Shown piece after piece: positions 33,010-42,413 of a stretch of 46,667 nt of DNA. The stretch comes from CALACW01 sp963627915. GTDB taxonomy: Bacteria; Bacillota; Clostridia; Oscillospirales; Acutalibacteraceae. Below the pieces are notes generated by a model. That model had not been told where the DNA came from. It made no database searches and was given only the letters and a program-made list of their open reading frames with translations. The position numbers were made by a program, and so were the translations under genes. How positions within the stretch are numbered: the first letter of the stretch is position 1; every line of letters starts with the position of its first letter. The stretch covers positions 1 to 46,667 of the forward strand of contig CAVGCY010000039.1 in NCBI GenBank assembly GCA_963627915.1. The letters run 5' to 3'.

Positions 33010-33561
33010 TTATTTATCGATATTTTTGTGGTTGATTCTCTCAAGCTTGGACTGAGCAAGTCTGATATTGTCCAAACTCTTCTGATAATGCTCGATATCG
33101 TTTGAAAGAAAACCCTCGCACTCGCTCATAATATTGTTTACGAACTCGCCCGCGGAGGCTCTCATATCATGCGACCATTTCTGCGCCGAAGCGGATATTT
33201 CGTTTGCTCTTTTGTTTGCGTCGTCTACAATACCGTCGGCTTTCTCGTTTGCCTCCGCAATAATGCGATCGCTTTCCGCTCTCGCGCCCTGGGTAATCGC
33301 GTCCATCTCGACAAGCTTCTTAGCCTGAGCCTGAGCGTCCTGAATCATCTTGCCGGCGGCTTCCTGCGCCTTTGTAATAATATCGCGTCTTTCGGCGACA
33401 ATTTTTCTTGCCTGAATAATTTCAGTGGGTACGGAGGATGTAAGCTCTTCAAGACACTCTCTGATAGCGTCGCCGTCAACCTTGATTTTTCCGCCCATGA
33501 CGGAAACCTTGCCCTCTTCGAGTATGTCCTCTATTTTTTCGATAATATCCTCGTAATTCAT
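33010..33561 (-). CDS. Coiled-coil protein resembling ATPase subunit H/B stalks
   Basis: A 183-aa, almost wholly helical protein with a charged N-terminal part (NYEDIIEKIEDILEEGK), a KVDGDAIRECLEEL segment and a long Ala/Glu/Lys coiled coil (residues 55-175) with alanine-rich heptads (ITKAQEAAGKMIQDAQAQAK). No membrane segment. Such proteins are often annotated as ATP synthase subunit B/H or DivIVA-like on coiled-coil similarity alone. Its place directly after coaD is common in Clostridia. Function unknown. Confidence 0.75.
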   Translation of the reverse strand: MNYEDIIEKIEDILEEGKVSVMGGKIKVDGDAIRECLEELTSSVPTEIIQARKIVAERRDIITKAQEAAGKMIQDAQAQAKKLVEMDAITQGARAESDRIIAEANEKADGIVDDANKRANEISASAQKWSHDMRASAGEFVNNIMSECEGFLSNDIEHYQKSLDNIRLAQSKLERINHKNIDK

Positions 33562-33594
33562 TGTTTTTGCACTCCTTTATATAACTTAAATATC

Positions 33595-34086
33595 TCACGT
33601 TTCGGATGAATATATTTTTACAATATCGTCCTTTATCACATCCGGGACAAATCCCGAAATATCGCCGCCGTAACGGCATATTTCGCGTACGACGCTTGAG
33701 CTTAAATACATATATTCGCTGCTCGTAACGGCAAAAACCGTCTCAACGCCGGGCGCAAGCTTCTTGTTTGCAAGCGCCTGCTGAAATTCATCCTCAAAAT
33801 CCGACACCGCGCGCAGTCCCTTGACAATTGCGCAAACTCCGTTCATCTTTACATAGTCCGCAAGAAGCCCGCCGTAAAAATCAACGGCGACATTGGGCAT
33901 CCCGTCCACGCACCTGCCTATAAGCTCGGCGCGTTCCTCAACCGGAAGCGTCCCGCCGTTTTTTCTCGCGTTATACATAACGAGAACGATAACCTTGTCG
34001 AACATCGAAGACGCTCGTTTTATTATATCTATATGTCCGTTCGTTACGGGATCGAAGCTTCCCGGACATACCGCAATACGGTTCAT
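33595..34086 (-). CDS. coaD: Phosphopantetheine adenylyltransferase
   Basis: A 163-aa enzyme for the fourth step of coenzyme A synthesis, joining 4'-phosphopantetheine and ATP to dephospho-CoA. The nucleotidyltransferase motif is CPGSFDPVTNGHIDII; the second is EYMYLSSSVVREI (SSTxVRE type). FDKVIVLVMYNARKN and the FEDEFQQALANKKL region are typical. It overlaps rsmD by 4 bp (ATGA), the usual rsmD-coaD pair in Bacillota. Confidence 0.97.
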   Translation of the reverse strand: MNRIAVCPGSFDPVTNGHIDIIKRASSMFDKVIVLVMYNARKNGGTLPVEERAELIGRCVDGMPNVAVDFYGGLLADYVKMNGVCAIVKGLRAVSDFEDEFQQALANKKLAPGVETVFAVTSSEYMYLSSSVVREICRYGGDISGFVPDVIKDDIVKIYSSET

Positions 34087-34628
34087 GCGTCCGCCTCCGC
34101 TCTGTAATAGGTAACCTTTGTCTTTCCGTACTTTGACTCTTTAACCGCAATGAAATTTCCGCTCTTTTCCGGCAGAATTTCATCATACGCCGATTCGCAG
34201 ACAATCACCCCTCCGGGGTTCATAACTTCGTGAGCGTACGTCAAAGCCCTGTCCGCAAGCTGTTTTCTGTACGGAGGATCCATAAATATTATATCAAATT
34301 TTTCACGCGTAGTTCTTAAATACGAAACGCCGTCCGTATTTATAACAGTCGCAAGAGAATCAAGACGCGTGTTTTCAAGATTCTTATTAATAACGCCGAC
34401 AGCCTGCCGCGACAAATCGCAGAAAACGGCTCTGTGCGCACCTCTGCTTAACGCCTCGATTCCGAGCGAACCGGAACCGGCGAATAAATCAAGAACGGTT
34501 CTGCCCTCTATTTCAAACTGTATGCTTGAAAAAACGGCCTCCTTAACCTTATCCGCAGTAGGTCTGATATCCTCGCCCTCAAGCGTTATAAGCCGCCGGC
34601 CTCTCGCCGAGCCTGTAATAACTCTCAT
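34083..34628 (-). CDS. rsmD: 16S rRNA (guanine966-N2)-methyltransferase
   Basis: A 181-aa SAM-dependent methylase acting on 16S rRNA of the small subunit. It begins MRVITGSARGRRL. The SAM site is VLDLFAGSGSLGIEALSRG, and the catalytic motif is IIFMDPPYRK. Normal length for RsmD. Translationally coupled to coaD. Confidence 0.96.
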   Translation of the reverse strand: MRVITGSARGRRLITLEGEDIRPTADKVKEAVFSSIQFEIEGRTVLDLFAGSGSLGIEALSRGAHRAVFCDLSRQAVGVINKNLENTRLDSLATVINTDGVSYLRTTREKFDIIFMDPPYRKQLADRALTYAHEVMNPGGVIVCESAYDEILPEKSGNFIAVKESKYGKTKVTYYRAEADA

Positions 34629-34717
34629 TAAATAATCACCGATAATCCATTATTAGTGCTATTATCTCATTAATCGACCTTGTTTGTCAACAGAAAAAGC
34701 GAAAATTATATCAATTA

Positions 34718-36547
34718 TTAAGAATTTTTCCCGTGGTAATATTTGTAAATATTAACCGCGACGGCTTCTGTTATCGAATCCGTCCGGCAAAGCTCCTCGA
34801 CGCTTGCGTTTCCGACGGCGGATATTGTCTTGAATTTTTTAAGCAAAGCCTTCGCTCTTGCCTCTCCCACGCCGTCTATCTCGGTAAGCGCAAGCTTTTT
34901 TAAGGATGACGACTGTTTGTTTCTGTGATACGAAACGGAGAATCGGTGAACCTCCTCCTGTATATCGGACACAAGAGTAAAAACCTTACGTCTGTCGGCA
35001 ATGGAAATTTCTCCTCCGCCGAACGCAATCGCACGCGTTCTGTGCTTCGAATCCTTAACCATACCGAATAACGGAACATTTACGCCGAAAGAATCAAGCA
35101 CGGGCTTTACCGCGTTGACCTGACCGTGCGAACCGTCAAGCAGTATTAAATCCGGAAGTCTGCCGAATCCCTCGTTTTCTCCGTCGCCGACGCGCTTTAC
35201 GTATTCGTTCATACGCCTTGTCAGAACCTCAGCCATGGAACGGCAGTCGTCCTGTCCCGAAAAGCTCTTAATCGAAAATTTTCTGTATGCGCTTTTAAGA
35301 GGCTTTCCGTTTTTAAATACAACCATTCCGGCAACATTATCAGCGCCGTCCGTATGGGAAATATCGTATGATTCTATATATTCGGGGATTTTTTCAAGTC
35401 CCAGAAGCTCTTTTAATTCATCGAGAGCCTCAATGTCCCTGCCGGCTCTGCCGACCGACTGCGCAAGCTTTTCTGCGGCATTCGTTCTGCACAGGCTCAT
35501 AAGACGGGCGTTTTCACCCTTCTCGGGAATGCGTATTTTTACGGAGTGACCGCTTTTTTCACCGAGCCACCGCTCTATTATTTCGGAATCGGCAATTTTT
35601 CTGTCAACCGAAACAACCTTCGGAATAAAATCTCTTATTGAATAATACTCCGTTATCATTCCGGGCATCGCTTCGTCCGCGTCCTCGCAGGCGTCGCATA
35701 TGAAATACTCACTGTCGTACAATCTGCCGTCCGCAACCCTCAGAACCATAAGACACATTCTGTTCGGCGTTTCGCTCAATGCGAAAACGTCCTGTTCCTC
35801 GGTCTTTACGCTTACGACGCTTTGCTTGTTCGCCGTTTTCTCAATCGCATTAATGGAATCCCTCAGCGCGGCGGCGCGTTCAAATTCAAGAGCCTCAGCG
35901 GCAAGCTCCATGCGTTTTTTTAAATCCCTTATAATATTTTCGCTTCCGCCGGTTACGAATTTAACCGCATTATCCACATTCAGATTATGCTCTTCTTTTG
36001 AAATTCTGCCCGCGCACGGAGCGGAGCACTGTTTTATATAATAATAAAGACACGGTCTGTCCGTCTTTATATCACGCGGAAACACTTTTGAGCATACGGG
36101 CAGTCTGAATATTCTGCACGCCTCCTCGACCGAGCGGTTTACGCAGTCGGAGCTTGTATACGGGCCTAAATACTTTGCGCCGTCATCAAGCTTCTGTTTT
36201 ACGGCGGACAGGCTTTTCCACTCGCCCTGACCGATTCTTATATAGTGATAACCCTTGTCGTCCTTTAAGAGAATATTATATTTTGGTGCGTGCTGTTTTA
36301 TAAGACTGCATTCGAGTACGAGAGCTTCAAATTCACTTCCGACGAGAATATAATCAAAATCCTCGACATTTTCGACCATTCTGCGTACTTTTACGGTATG
36401 ATTGTTCTGAGAACCGAAATACTGACTGACTCTGTTCTTCAAAGCCTTTGCCTTGCCTATATATATAATATTGTTTTTCTTATCCTTCATTATATAGACC
36501 CCGGGAGTCAGCGGCAATCTCATAGCTTTGCTTCTCAAACGCTTCAT
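34718..36547 (-). CDS. uvrC: Excinuclease ABC subunit C
   Basis: A 609-aa nucleotide-excision-repair nuclease that makes both cuts around a lesion with UvrAB. The GIY-YIG domain is at the N-terminus (PGVYIMKDKKNNIIYIGKAK), a UvrB-binding UVR motif near residue 210 (LEFERAAALRDSINAIE), the RNase-H-like nuclease with ESYDISHTDGADNVAGMVVF and DLILLDGSHGQVNA, and a C-terminal helix-hairpin-helix (IDGVGEARAKALLKKF). Full length. It is downstream of the HPr gene, separated by that gene's terminator. Confidence 0.97.
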   Translation of the reverse strand: MKRLRSKAMRLPLTPGVYIMKDKKNNIIYIGKAKALKNRVSQYFGSQNNHTVKVRRMVENVEDFDYILVGSEFEALVLECSLIKQHAPKYNILLKDDKGYHYIRIGQGEWKSLSAVKQKLDDGAKYLGPYTSSDCVNRSVEEACRIFRLPVCSKVFPRDIKTDRPCLYYYIKQCSAPCAGRISKEEHNLNVDNAVKFVTGGSENIIRDLKKRMELAAEALEFERAAALRDSINAIEKTANKQSVVSVKTEEQDVFALSETPNRMCLMVLRVADGRLYDSEYFICDACEDADEAMPGMITEYYSIRDFIPKVVSVDRKIADSEIIERWLGEKSGHSVKIRIPEKGENARLMSLCRTNAAEKLAQSVGRAGRDIEALDELKELLGLEKIPEYIESYDISHTDGADNVAGMVVFKNGKPLKSAYRKFSIKSFSGQDDCRSMAEVLTRRMNEYVKRVGDGENEGFGRLPDLILLDGSHGQVNAVKPVLDSFGVNVPLFGMVKDSKHRTRAIAFGGGEISIADRRKVFTLVSDIQEEVHRFSVSYHRNKQSSSLKKLALTEIDGVGEARAKALLKKFKTISAVGNASVEELCRTDSITEAVAVNIYKYYHGKNS

Positions 36548-36631
36548 TCTCCCGTCTTTAATTTCCGAATCCGTAATTACCGCCTCCCGTTCGGGTTCAG
36601 CCGTCTGAGGTTAAACCGGCCGCGATTTTAC

Positions 36632-36661
36632 AAAAACGGGGACTGTGATATCAGTCCCCGT
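36632..36661 (-). terminator. Terminator of the HPr gene
   Basis: ACGGGGACTG pairs with CAGTCCCCGT (36636-36661), followed on the minus strand by TTTTTG. Confidence 0.88.
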
Positions 36662-36688
36662 CCCTCGTCGTTTATTATATATATCGGA

Positions 36689-36952
36689 TTAATCGGCAAA
36701 TCCCGACTCTACAAGCTTCGCGAGAGCCTCTACGGCTTCCTGCTCGTCGTTACCGCCGGCAATAATTCTGATCTTCGTTCCGCCCATTATACCGAGGGAA
36801 AGAACGCCGAGAAGACTTTTCGCATTTGCGCGTCTTTCTTCTTTCTCAACCCATATAGAGGACTTGAACTCGTTTGCCTTCTGAATAAAGAACGTAGCCG
36901 GACGAGCGTGAAGTCCCACCTGGTTCTGAACAACGACATCTTTAACGTACAT
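36689..36952 (-). CDS. HPr family phosphocarrier protein
   Basis: An 87-aa protein with the phosphotransfer histidine H15 in GLHARPAT and the regulatory serine S46 in AKSLLGVLSLG, as in HPr of Bacillota. H15 allows sugar phosphotransfer, and S46 is the site of HPr kinase in carbon catabolite control. No PTS enzyme I gene is adjacent. ATG 36952 (MYVKDVVVQ) follows GGGAGTAG, so the longer start at 36967 is not used. Whether it is ptsH or a Crh-like relative cannot be decided; H15 argues for a working HPr. Confidence 0.92.
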   Translation of the reverse strand: MYVKDVVVQNQVGLHARPATFFIQKANEFKSSIWVEKEERRANAKSLLGVLSLGIMGGTKIRIIAGGNDEQEAVEALAKLVESGFAD

Positions 36953-37158
36953 AAAGACTACTCCCAATCATTAAATTTATAAATAACTTCAGTAATTATT
37001 ATATCACAAAACTTCCGCTCGTCAATGAGAAAAAACCCTCGGATACGCCGTTTTTGAATAATTCATAGACTGTACTAAAACACACTTTTTACGGCTATAT
37101 GAACTTTGTGCAAAATCACAAAGAATTAGACCTTGATTTATTGAAACAATCCAAAAAT

Positions 37159-37199
37159 GACTGTTGCCCGACGAAAAACAACCTCCGTCGGACAACAAC
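37159..37199 (-). terminator. Terminator of the potABCD-rimM-trmD operon
   Basis: GTTGCCCGACG (37163-37173) pairs with CGTCGGACAAC (37186-37196), one wobble, and on the minus strand is followed by AGTCATTTTTGG. The rest of 36953-37216 is AT-rich and shows no gene. Confidence 0.65.
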
Positions 37200-37216
37200 T
37201 TCTTCCATATTTTGGC

Positions 37217-37915
37217 TTATTTTTTGTTTTTAATATAGGAATCATACATATCCGGACGGCGTTCCTTCGTCCGTTTCAAAGACTGTTCCTCACGCCATTT
37301 CTCTATATTCGCATGATGCCCCGATAAAAGCACGTCCGGCACGGACATACCGTTCCAGACCGCCGGTTTCGTATACTGGGGATATTCGAGAAGCCCGTCG
37401 TAATGACTTTCCTTCGACTTTGCCTCATCATTGGGAAGAACTCCGTCAACCATACGGGCAATGCAGTCCGTCAGCACAAGCGCGGGAAGCTCGCCTCCCG
37501 TCAACACATAGTCGCCTATCGAAATTTCTTCATCAGCTATCGCCTCAAGCACCCGTTCGTCGACTCCCTCGTAGTGACCGCACAGAATCGCAATATTATC
37601 AAGCTCCGAAAGCTCCTTTGCCCTCTGCTGGGTAAGGGTCTTTCCCTCAGGCGACATAAAAATCAAATGCGGTCTTTTTCCGAGCTTTTCGCATAACGCG
37701 CAAAAACAATCGTAAATCGGCTGAGCCTGCATCAGCATACCCATTCCGCCGCCGTACGGGGAATCGTCTACCCTGTTGTGCTTATCGAGCGTATAATCGC
37801 GGATATTCACGGCGTTTATCTCGATAAGTCCCCTGTCCCTTGCTCTGCCTATTATACTCTCGGAATAATACGCCCCGCACATTTCGGGAAACAGAGTAAG
37901 AATATCAATCCGCAT
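37217..37915 (-). CDS. trmD: tRNA (guanine37-N1)-methyltransferase
   Basis: A 232-aa SPOUT-fold enzyme that methylates G37 next to the anticodon and prevents +1 frameshifts. MRIDILTLFPEM starts it. The trefoil-knot SAM site includes ILCGHYEGVDERV and EISIGDYVLTGGELPALVL; the catalytic region is HNRVDDSPYGGGMGMLM. ATG 37915 lies inside the end of rimM, 10 nt after GAGGA, giving tight coupling; a TTG 6 bp upstream is unlikely. Confidence 0.97.
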   Translation of the reverse strand: MRIDILTLFPEMCGAYYSESIIGRARDRGLIEINAVNIRDYTLDKHNRVDDSPYGGGMGMLMQAQPIYDCFCALCEKLGKRPHLIFMSPEGKTLTQQRAKELSELDNIAILCGHYEGVDERVLEAIADEEISIGDYVLTGGELPALVLTDCIARMVDGVLPNDEAKSKESHYDGLLEYPQYTKPAVWNGMSVPDVLLSGHHANIEKWREEQSLKRTKERRPDMYDSYIKNKK

Positions 37916-38429
37916 CGTCAAAAATTCCTCTCATCGGACTTATCTTGATAATGCCGTTTTCAACGTCGACATTTCTTACCGCATCCTTTATTGCGGGCAG
38001 AAGATATTCGCGCCCGCATCCGTCCGTAACGCTCCATATATCGTTCGCCCCCGCTCCCGCGGTAACATCGGTAAGAGTACCGTATACCTTGTTTTCATCC
38101 GAAAAATCAACAACCGTACAGCCTATCAAATCCTGAACGAACCAATCGCCGTCGCCGAGTTCGGAGTCGTCCCTGTTCATAAACAGAATTTTATTTCTGA
38201 GCGCGGACGCCGACTCGACGGATTCGACATTTTCAAGTTTTAATATAACGACGTTTCCGTGCGGACGGCATGAAACAATCTTAACGCCGTTTCTGCCCTC
38301 GCAATCAAAATATAAGGTTTTGAATCTCTTCACAAATTCGGGACTGTCACACCACGGATTGAGCCTTACCTCGCCCCTGATCCCGTGAGTTCCCGTTATC
38401 TGTCCGATTTCGAGATATTGTTTAAGCAT
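37905..38429 (-). CDS. rimM: Ribosome maturation factor RimM
   Basis: A 174-aa factor that binds S19 and matures the 30S head. The N-terminal barrel has IGQITGTHGIRGEVRLNPW, the C-terminal PRC-barrel has DWFVQDLIGCTVVD and ends MRGIFDDAD. It starts only 4 bp after the potD stop and overlaps trmD by 11 bp. rimM-trmD is a common pair, but here rpsP and rplS are not next to it. Confidence 0.95.
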   Translation of the reverse strand: MLKQYLEIGQITGTHGIRGEVRLNPWCDSPEFVKRFKTLYFDCEGRNGVKIVSCRPHGNVVILKLENVESVESASALRNKILFMNRDDSELGDGDWFVQDLIGCTVVDFSDENKVYGTLTDVTAGAGANDIWSVTDGCGREYLLPAIKDAVRNVDVENGIIKISPMRGIFDDAD

Positions 38430-38433
38430 CGTT

Positions 38434-39618
38434 TCACTCCCGTGTTCTGTAAAGCTTCTTTCTGTGCTGTTTTGTAATAATGTTAACGCCGAGAATCAAA
38501 ACGAGTATTCCGATTATCGTATAAAATGCGATATCATAACCCGCTGTTGAATTTTCCTCGCCGTCAACCTTTAACGAAGTCCACAGCGCGCTCTGAAGCA
38601 TGCTGATATTGGAAGGCAGATTTATAAAAACCTCCGTCTGATTCATCAGCTTTTCCCTGCTCGGATACAAAAGCTCGTTTGATGAAACCTCCTCGTCAAG
38701 CCGACTGTACGTTTCCGTCTGCGGAGTACCGTAGCCTATTGCCTCGGCATTCATCAAAGCTATATCCGTTCTGCACATGAAATTTATAAATTTTTCGGCG
38801 TTCTCTTTATTCTGGGAAGATTTAAGAACGCACATGGCGTCTGTAAAGAAATTGCTTCCCTCTTTGGGCAGATAGAACGAGATATCGGGATTATCCTGCT
38901 GAATAGTATAGGCGTCGCCGGCATAATACGGAGCAATCCACGCCTCCTCCGAAGCCATTTTATCAAATATCTGATCCATAACGTACGCCTGAACAAGCGG
39001 TTTCTGCTCCTTTAAAAGCTTCTGAGCGTCGCTCCAGTCGTTTTCATCCAGCGAATTAAGCGAATGTCCCGCTTTTTTAAGCGCAAGACCGAACGCGTCA
39101 CGCGGATTGTCAAACATAAGAATCTTGCCCGCATATTTTTCATTCCACAGGAGATCTATGCTCTCGTCATTTACGTCGGCTTCATCAACGAATTTCGTAT
39201 TGTAAATCACAACGACTGTGCCCCACGTATACGAAACGGAATATTTTTCATCCGGGTCGTATTCAAGTCCCTTATATTCGTCGCCTATATATTTATAATT
39301 CGGAATATTGTCAAAATCAAGCTCCGCAAGAAGCCCCTCCTGTGACATTTTGCTTATCATATAATCCGACGGGATTACAACGTCATAGCTTGCCGCGCCC
39401 GAAACTATTTTCGAGTACATCGTCTCGTTTGAATCGTAGGTCGTATAATTTACCTTTATCCCCGTTTCCTCATAAAATATATCGAGAACCTCCTGGTCGA
39501 TATATTCGCCCCAGTTATATACGTTTATCGCCTCGCCCGCCGCAAAGGCGGAGAACGAACACGAAACGCATGACGCCGTCAAAATGAGCAGACAAAAAAA
39601 CGAAATTACTTTCTTCAT
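38434..39618 (-). CDS. potD: Spermidine/putrescine-binding protein with C-terminal membrane anchor
   Basis: A 394-aa polyamine-binding protein. The N-terminal signal is KKVISFFCLLILTASCVSC ending near SAFAAGEA. The binding domain begins INVYNWGEYIDQEVLDIFYE and includes YDVVIPSDYMISKM, typical of PotD. Near the end is a membrane helix (about 358-378, FYTIIGILVLILGVNIITK) followed by basic QHRKKLYRTRE, so it is held in the membrane by its tail rather than only by lipid. Last transporter gene of potABCD, overlapping potC by 4 bp. Confidence 0.94.
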   Translation of the reverse strand: MKKVISFFCLLILTASCVSCSFSAFAAGEAINVYNWGEYIDQEVLDIFYEETGIKVNYTTYDSNETMYSKIVSGAASYDVVIPSDYMISKMSQEGLLAELDFDNIPNYKYIGDEYKGLEYDPDEKYSVSYTWGTVVVIYNTKFVDEADVNDESIDLLWNEKYAGKILMFDNPRDAFGLALKKAGHSLNSLDENDWSDAQKLLKEQKPLVQAYVMDQIFDKMASEEAWIAPYYAGDAYTIQQDNPDISFYLPKEGSNFFTDAMCVLKSSQNKENAEKFINFMCRTDIALMNAEAIGYGTPQTETYSRLDEEVSSNELLYPSREKLMNQTEVFINLPSNISMLQSALWTSLKVDGEENSTAGYDIAFYTIIGILVLILGVNIITKQHRKKLYRTRE

Positions 39619-40421
39619 GCCTTCCTGCCCCCCTTCGTCTTTTTCGCGTCGCGTCCGTTACGCATGTTGACAATGACGAGCAGCGTCAGAACCGATATAA
39701 ACAAAAGCGTCGACAGCGCGTTGATTTTCGGCGAATAAGGTTTTTTCGTCATTGAATAAATCGTAACGGGAAGAGTCTGCGCGCTGTTTCCGGAATTAAA
39801 ATAGCTTATAACAAAATCGTCGAGCGAAAGCGTAAACGCCATTATAAATCCCGTAACGATTCCCGGCATTATCTCGGGAACTACGACCTTCATAAAAGCC
39901 TTAACGGGAGGACAGCCGAGATCGAGAGCCGCATTGTATATATTTCTGTCCATGCCGTTTATCTTCGGCAAAACGTTTAATACAACGTACGGGATATTGA
40001 ATGTAATATGCGTTATCAGAAGCGTGCCGAAGCCCATCTCCATACCGTTGAATATTCCGAGAACAAATACAAAAAGTATCATCATCGAAATACCCGTAAC
40101 AATATCGGGATTCGTAACGGGAATATTGTTAACGGCAAGATACGCCCTTTTCTTAACGCCCCTCATGGAGTTAATTCCGACAGCCGCCAATGTTCCTATA
40201 AGAGACGCGATAACCGCTGACAAAAGCGCGATTATAAGCGACAGATACAGTGAATTGAGTATAAGCTCATCGTGAAAAAGCTCCTCGTACCACCTTAACG
40301 AAAATCCCGAAAAGGTCGAACGTGATTTAATGCCGTTGAACGAAAATACTATCATAACCGCAATGGGCGCATACATAAAAATAAATATAAGAACGTTGTA
40401 TATTCTGGAAAGCGTTTTCAT
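39615..40421 (-). CDS. potC: Spermidine/putrescine ABC transporter permease PotC
   Basis: A 268-aa membrane protein with six helices. It has YNVLIFIFMYAPIAVMIVFS at the start and the ATPase-contact loop NAALDLGCPPVKAFMKVVVP (EAA motif). PotC relatives are shorter at the N-terminus than PotB, as here. Overlaps potB and potD by 4 bp each. Confidence 0.95.
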   Translation of the reverse strand: MKTLSRIYNVLIFIFMYAPIAVMIVFSFNGIKSRSTFSGFSLRWYEELFHDELILNSLYLSLIIALLSAVIASLIGTLAAVGINSMRGVKKRAYLAVNNIPVTNPDIVTGISMMILFVFVLGIFNGMEMGFGTLLITHITFNIPYVVLNVLPKINGMDRNIYNAALDLGCPPVKAFMKVVVPEIMPGIVTGFIMAFTLSLDDFVISYFNSGNSAQTLPVTIYSMTKKPYSPKINALSTLLFISVLTLLVIVNMRNGRDAKKTKGGRKA

Positions 40422-41287
40422 ATCAGTCCGCCTCCCGTTTCCGCGTCCTTGTCAAAGTGATTCATTATTCCCATCGAAATGAGTATCAGAATCATCAGTA
40501 CAAGCGACAGCGACGCACCGACATTGTAATTTACCTCTCCCGCATTGCCGAGAAAATAATTTTCTATTATATCGCCTATCAGGAAGGTCTTGCCTCCTCC
40601 GAGAAGCTTCGATATAACAAATGTGCTGACAGCCGGTACAAACACCATTGTAACGCCCGATATCATACCGGGAACGCTCTGCGGAATTATAACGCGTCTG
40701 AACACCTGAAATCTGCTCGCGCCGAGGTCGTATGCCGCCTCTATCGTATTCTTATCAATTTTGGTCATAACGGTATAAATCGGCAGAACCATATACGGCA
40801 AAAAGTTATAAACCATGCCGAGAACTATCGCGCCGTTCGTGTTAATCATCGAAAAGCCCTCAAATTCACCGCCGAAAAACGAAACTATCCCGCTCAGCGC
40901 GGAATTTATAAGTCCGTTGTCCTCAAGTATTGTCATCCATGCGTAAGTTCTTATAAGGAAATTCATCCACATCGGAAGCATTACGAGCATTATAAGGAAC
41001 TGCTGCGTATGCCCCTTCATTCTCGATATGCTGTACGCAAGCGGGAACGCAAGCGCAAGACATATCGCGGTAGCTATAACGGCAAGCTCTATTGAAATAA
41101 AGAACGTGCCGGAGTAATTGAATATACTGCCTATATTCGCCGTCGTAAAATTACCGTCCGCGTCTGTCAGCGCATAGTAAACAACGAGCGCAATCGGGAC
41201 GAGAACAAAAATAATCATCCAGACCGTGTACGGAGCGGTTACAAGTCTTGCCCTGCCGTTATCGGAAAAGGAACGTTCCTTAGTCAT
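40418..41287 (-). CDS. potB: Spermidine/putrescine ABC transporter permease PotB
   Basis: A 289-aa membrane protein with six helices; VTAPYTVWMIIFVLVPIALV at the start, WMNFLIRTYAWMTILEDNGL and the EAA loop EAAYDLGASRFQVFRRVIIP. Partner of PotC. It overlaps potA by 8 bp. Confidence 0.95.
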   Translation of the reverse strand: MTKERSFSDNGRARLVTAPYTVWMIIFVLVPIALVVYYALTDADGNFTTANIGSIFNYSGTFFISIELAVIATAICLALAFPLAYSISRMKGHTQQFLIMLVMLPMWMNFLIRTYAWMTILEDNGLINSALSGIVSFFGGEFEGFSMINTNGAIVLGMVYNFLPYMVLPIYTVMTKIDKNTIEAAYDLGASRFQVFRRVIIPQSVPGMISGVTMVFVPAVSTFVISKLLGGGKTFLIGDIIENYFLGNAGEVNYNVGASLSLVLMILILISMGIMNHFDKDAETGGGLI

Positions 41288-42413
41288 TTTCGTCTCCCTC
41301 CGTTTCGGCGTTTACGTCCGATAATTCGTCAAATTCGTCCGAAAAACTGCTGAAATCGCCGTAAAGTCCGGAGTATTCCGATTTTTTCATTATATGAATC
41401 GCGTCGGGTTCTATAAACAATCCTATTTTATCGCCGACCTTCTGTTCGTCGGTCGACTGGATCATCCATTTAAATCCGCCTATATCCGCTATTATTTCAA
41501 AATGAACGCCTTTAAACGTAACGGACGTTACGACGCCTCTGAGCATGCCCTCATCATATGCGACGACGTCAACATCCTCAGGTCTTACAACAACGTCGAC
41601 AGCCTCGTTTTTACCGAAGCCCTTGTCAAGACATTTAAAGGTATGCGACGAAAACTCGCATACAAAATCCTCTTTCATAATGCCGTCGACAATATTGCTC
41701 TCTCCTATAAAGTCCGCGACAAACGCGTTTTTTGGTTCATTGTATATATCTATCGGCGTACCGATCTGCTGAATCTCGCCGTTATTCATGACAACGACGG
41801 TATCCGACATCGACAGAGCCTCCTCCTGGTCATGGGTAACGTATATAAACGTAATTCCCATTCTCTGCTGGATGCTTTTAAGCTCGTTCTGCATGTCCTT
41901 TCTCAATTTTAAATCAAGCGCGCCCAACGGCTCGTCAAGAAGCAGAACCCTCGGATTTACCGCAAGAGCGCGTGCAATTGCAACTCTCTGCTGCTGACCG
42001 CCCGAAAGAGAATTGATATTTCGTTCTTCAAATCCCCTGAGATTAACCATTGCAAGCATTTCCTCGACGGTCTTTTTAATCTGTGCTTCGCTCGTATGCT
42101 TCACCCTTAATCCGAACGCTATATTTTCAAACACGTTAAGATGGGTAAACAGCGCGTAACGCTGAAAAATGGTGTTAACCTGCCTCTTATGAGCGGGAAC
42201 ACCATTGATTTTTTTACCCTCAAAGATAACGTCTCCGCTGTCGGGCTTTAAGAAGCCTCCGATAATTCTGAGCGTGGTTGTTTTTCCGCATCCGGAAGGT
42301 CCGAGAAACGTAATAAATTCCTTATCTCTGATGTAAAGATTGAGATTTTTCAGTATCTGTTCGCCGTCAAACGAAACAGAAATGTTTTTCAGATCGATAA
42401 TGATGTTTTCCAA
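41280..42413 (-). CDS. potA: Spermidine/putrescine ABC transporter ATP-binding protein PotA
   Basis: A 377-aa ATPase: Walker A GPSGCGKTTT, signature LSGGQQQRVAI, Walker B VLLLDEPLGALD with VTHDQEEAL, followed by a C-terminal TOBE-type regulatory domain (VVVRPEDVDVVAYDEGM). The first codon is TTG at 42413, with AGAGGGG 8 nt upstream and no in-frame ATG nearby; a TTG start may limit expression of the whole operon. First gene of potABCD-rimM-trmD. Confidence 0.95.
   Translation of the reverse strand: MENIIIDLKNISVSFDGEQILKNLNLYIRDKEFITFLGPSGCGKTTTLRIIGGFLKPDSGDVIFEGKKINGVPAHKRQVNTIFQRYALFTHLNVFENIAFGLRVKHTSEAQIKKTVEEMLAMVNLRGFEERNINSLSGGQQQRVAIARALAVNPRVLLLDEPLGALDLKLRKDMQNELKSIQQRMGITFIYVTHDQEEALSMSDTVVVMNNGEIQQIGTPIDIYNEPKNAFVADFIGESNIVDGIMKEDFVCEFSSHTFKCLDKGFGKNEAVDVVVRPEDVDVVAYDEGMLRGVVTSVTFKGVHFEIIADIGGFKWMIQSTDEQKVGDKIGLFIEPDAIHIMKKSEYSGLYGDFSSFSDEFDELSDVNAETEGDEND

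Noticed and set aside
36290..36982. Open frame of 230 codons on the plus strand across uvrC and HPr genes
   Set aside because: It runs antisense through two certain genes and the terminator between them.
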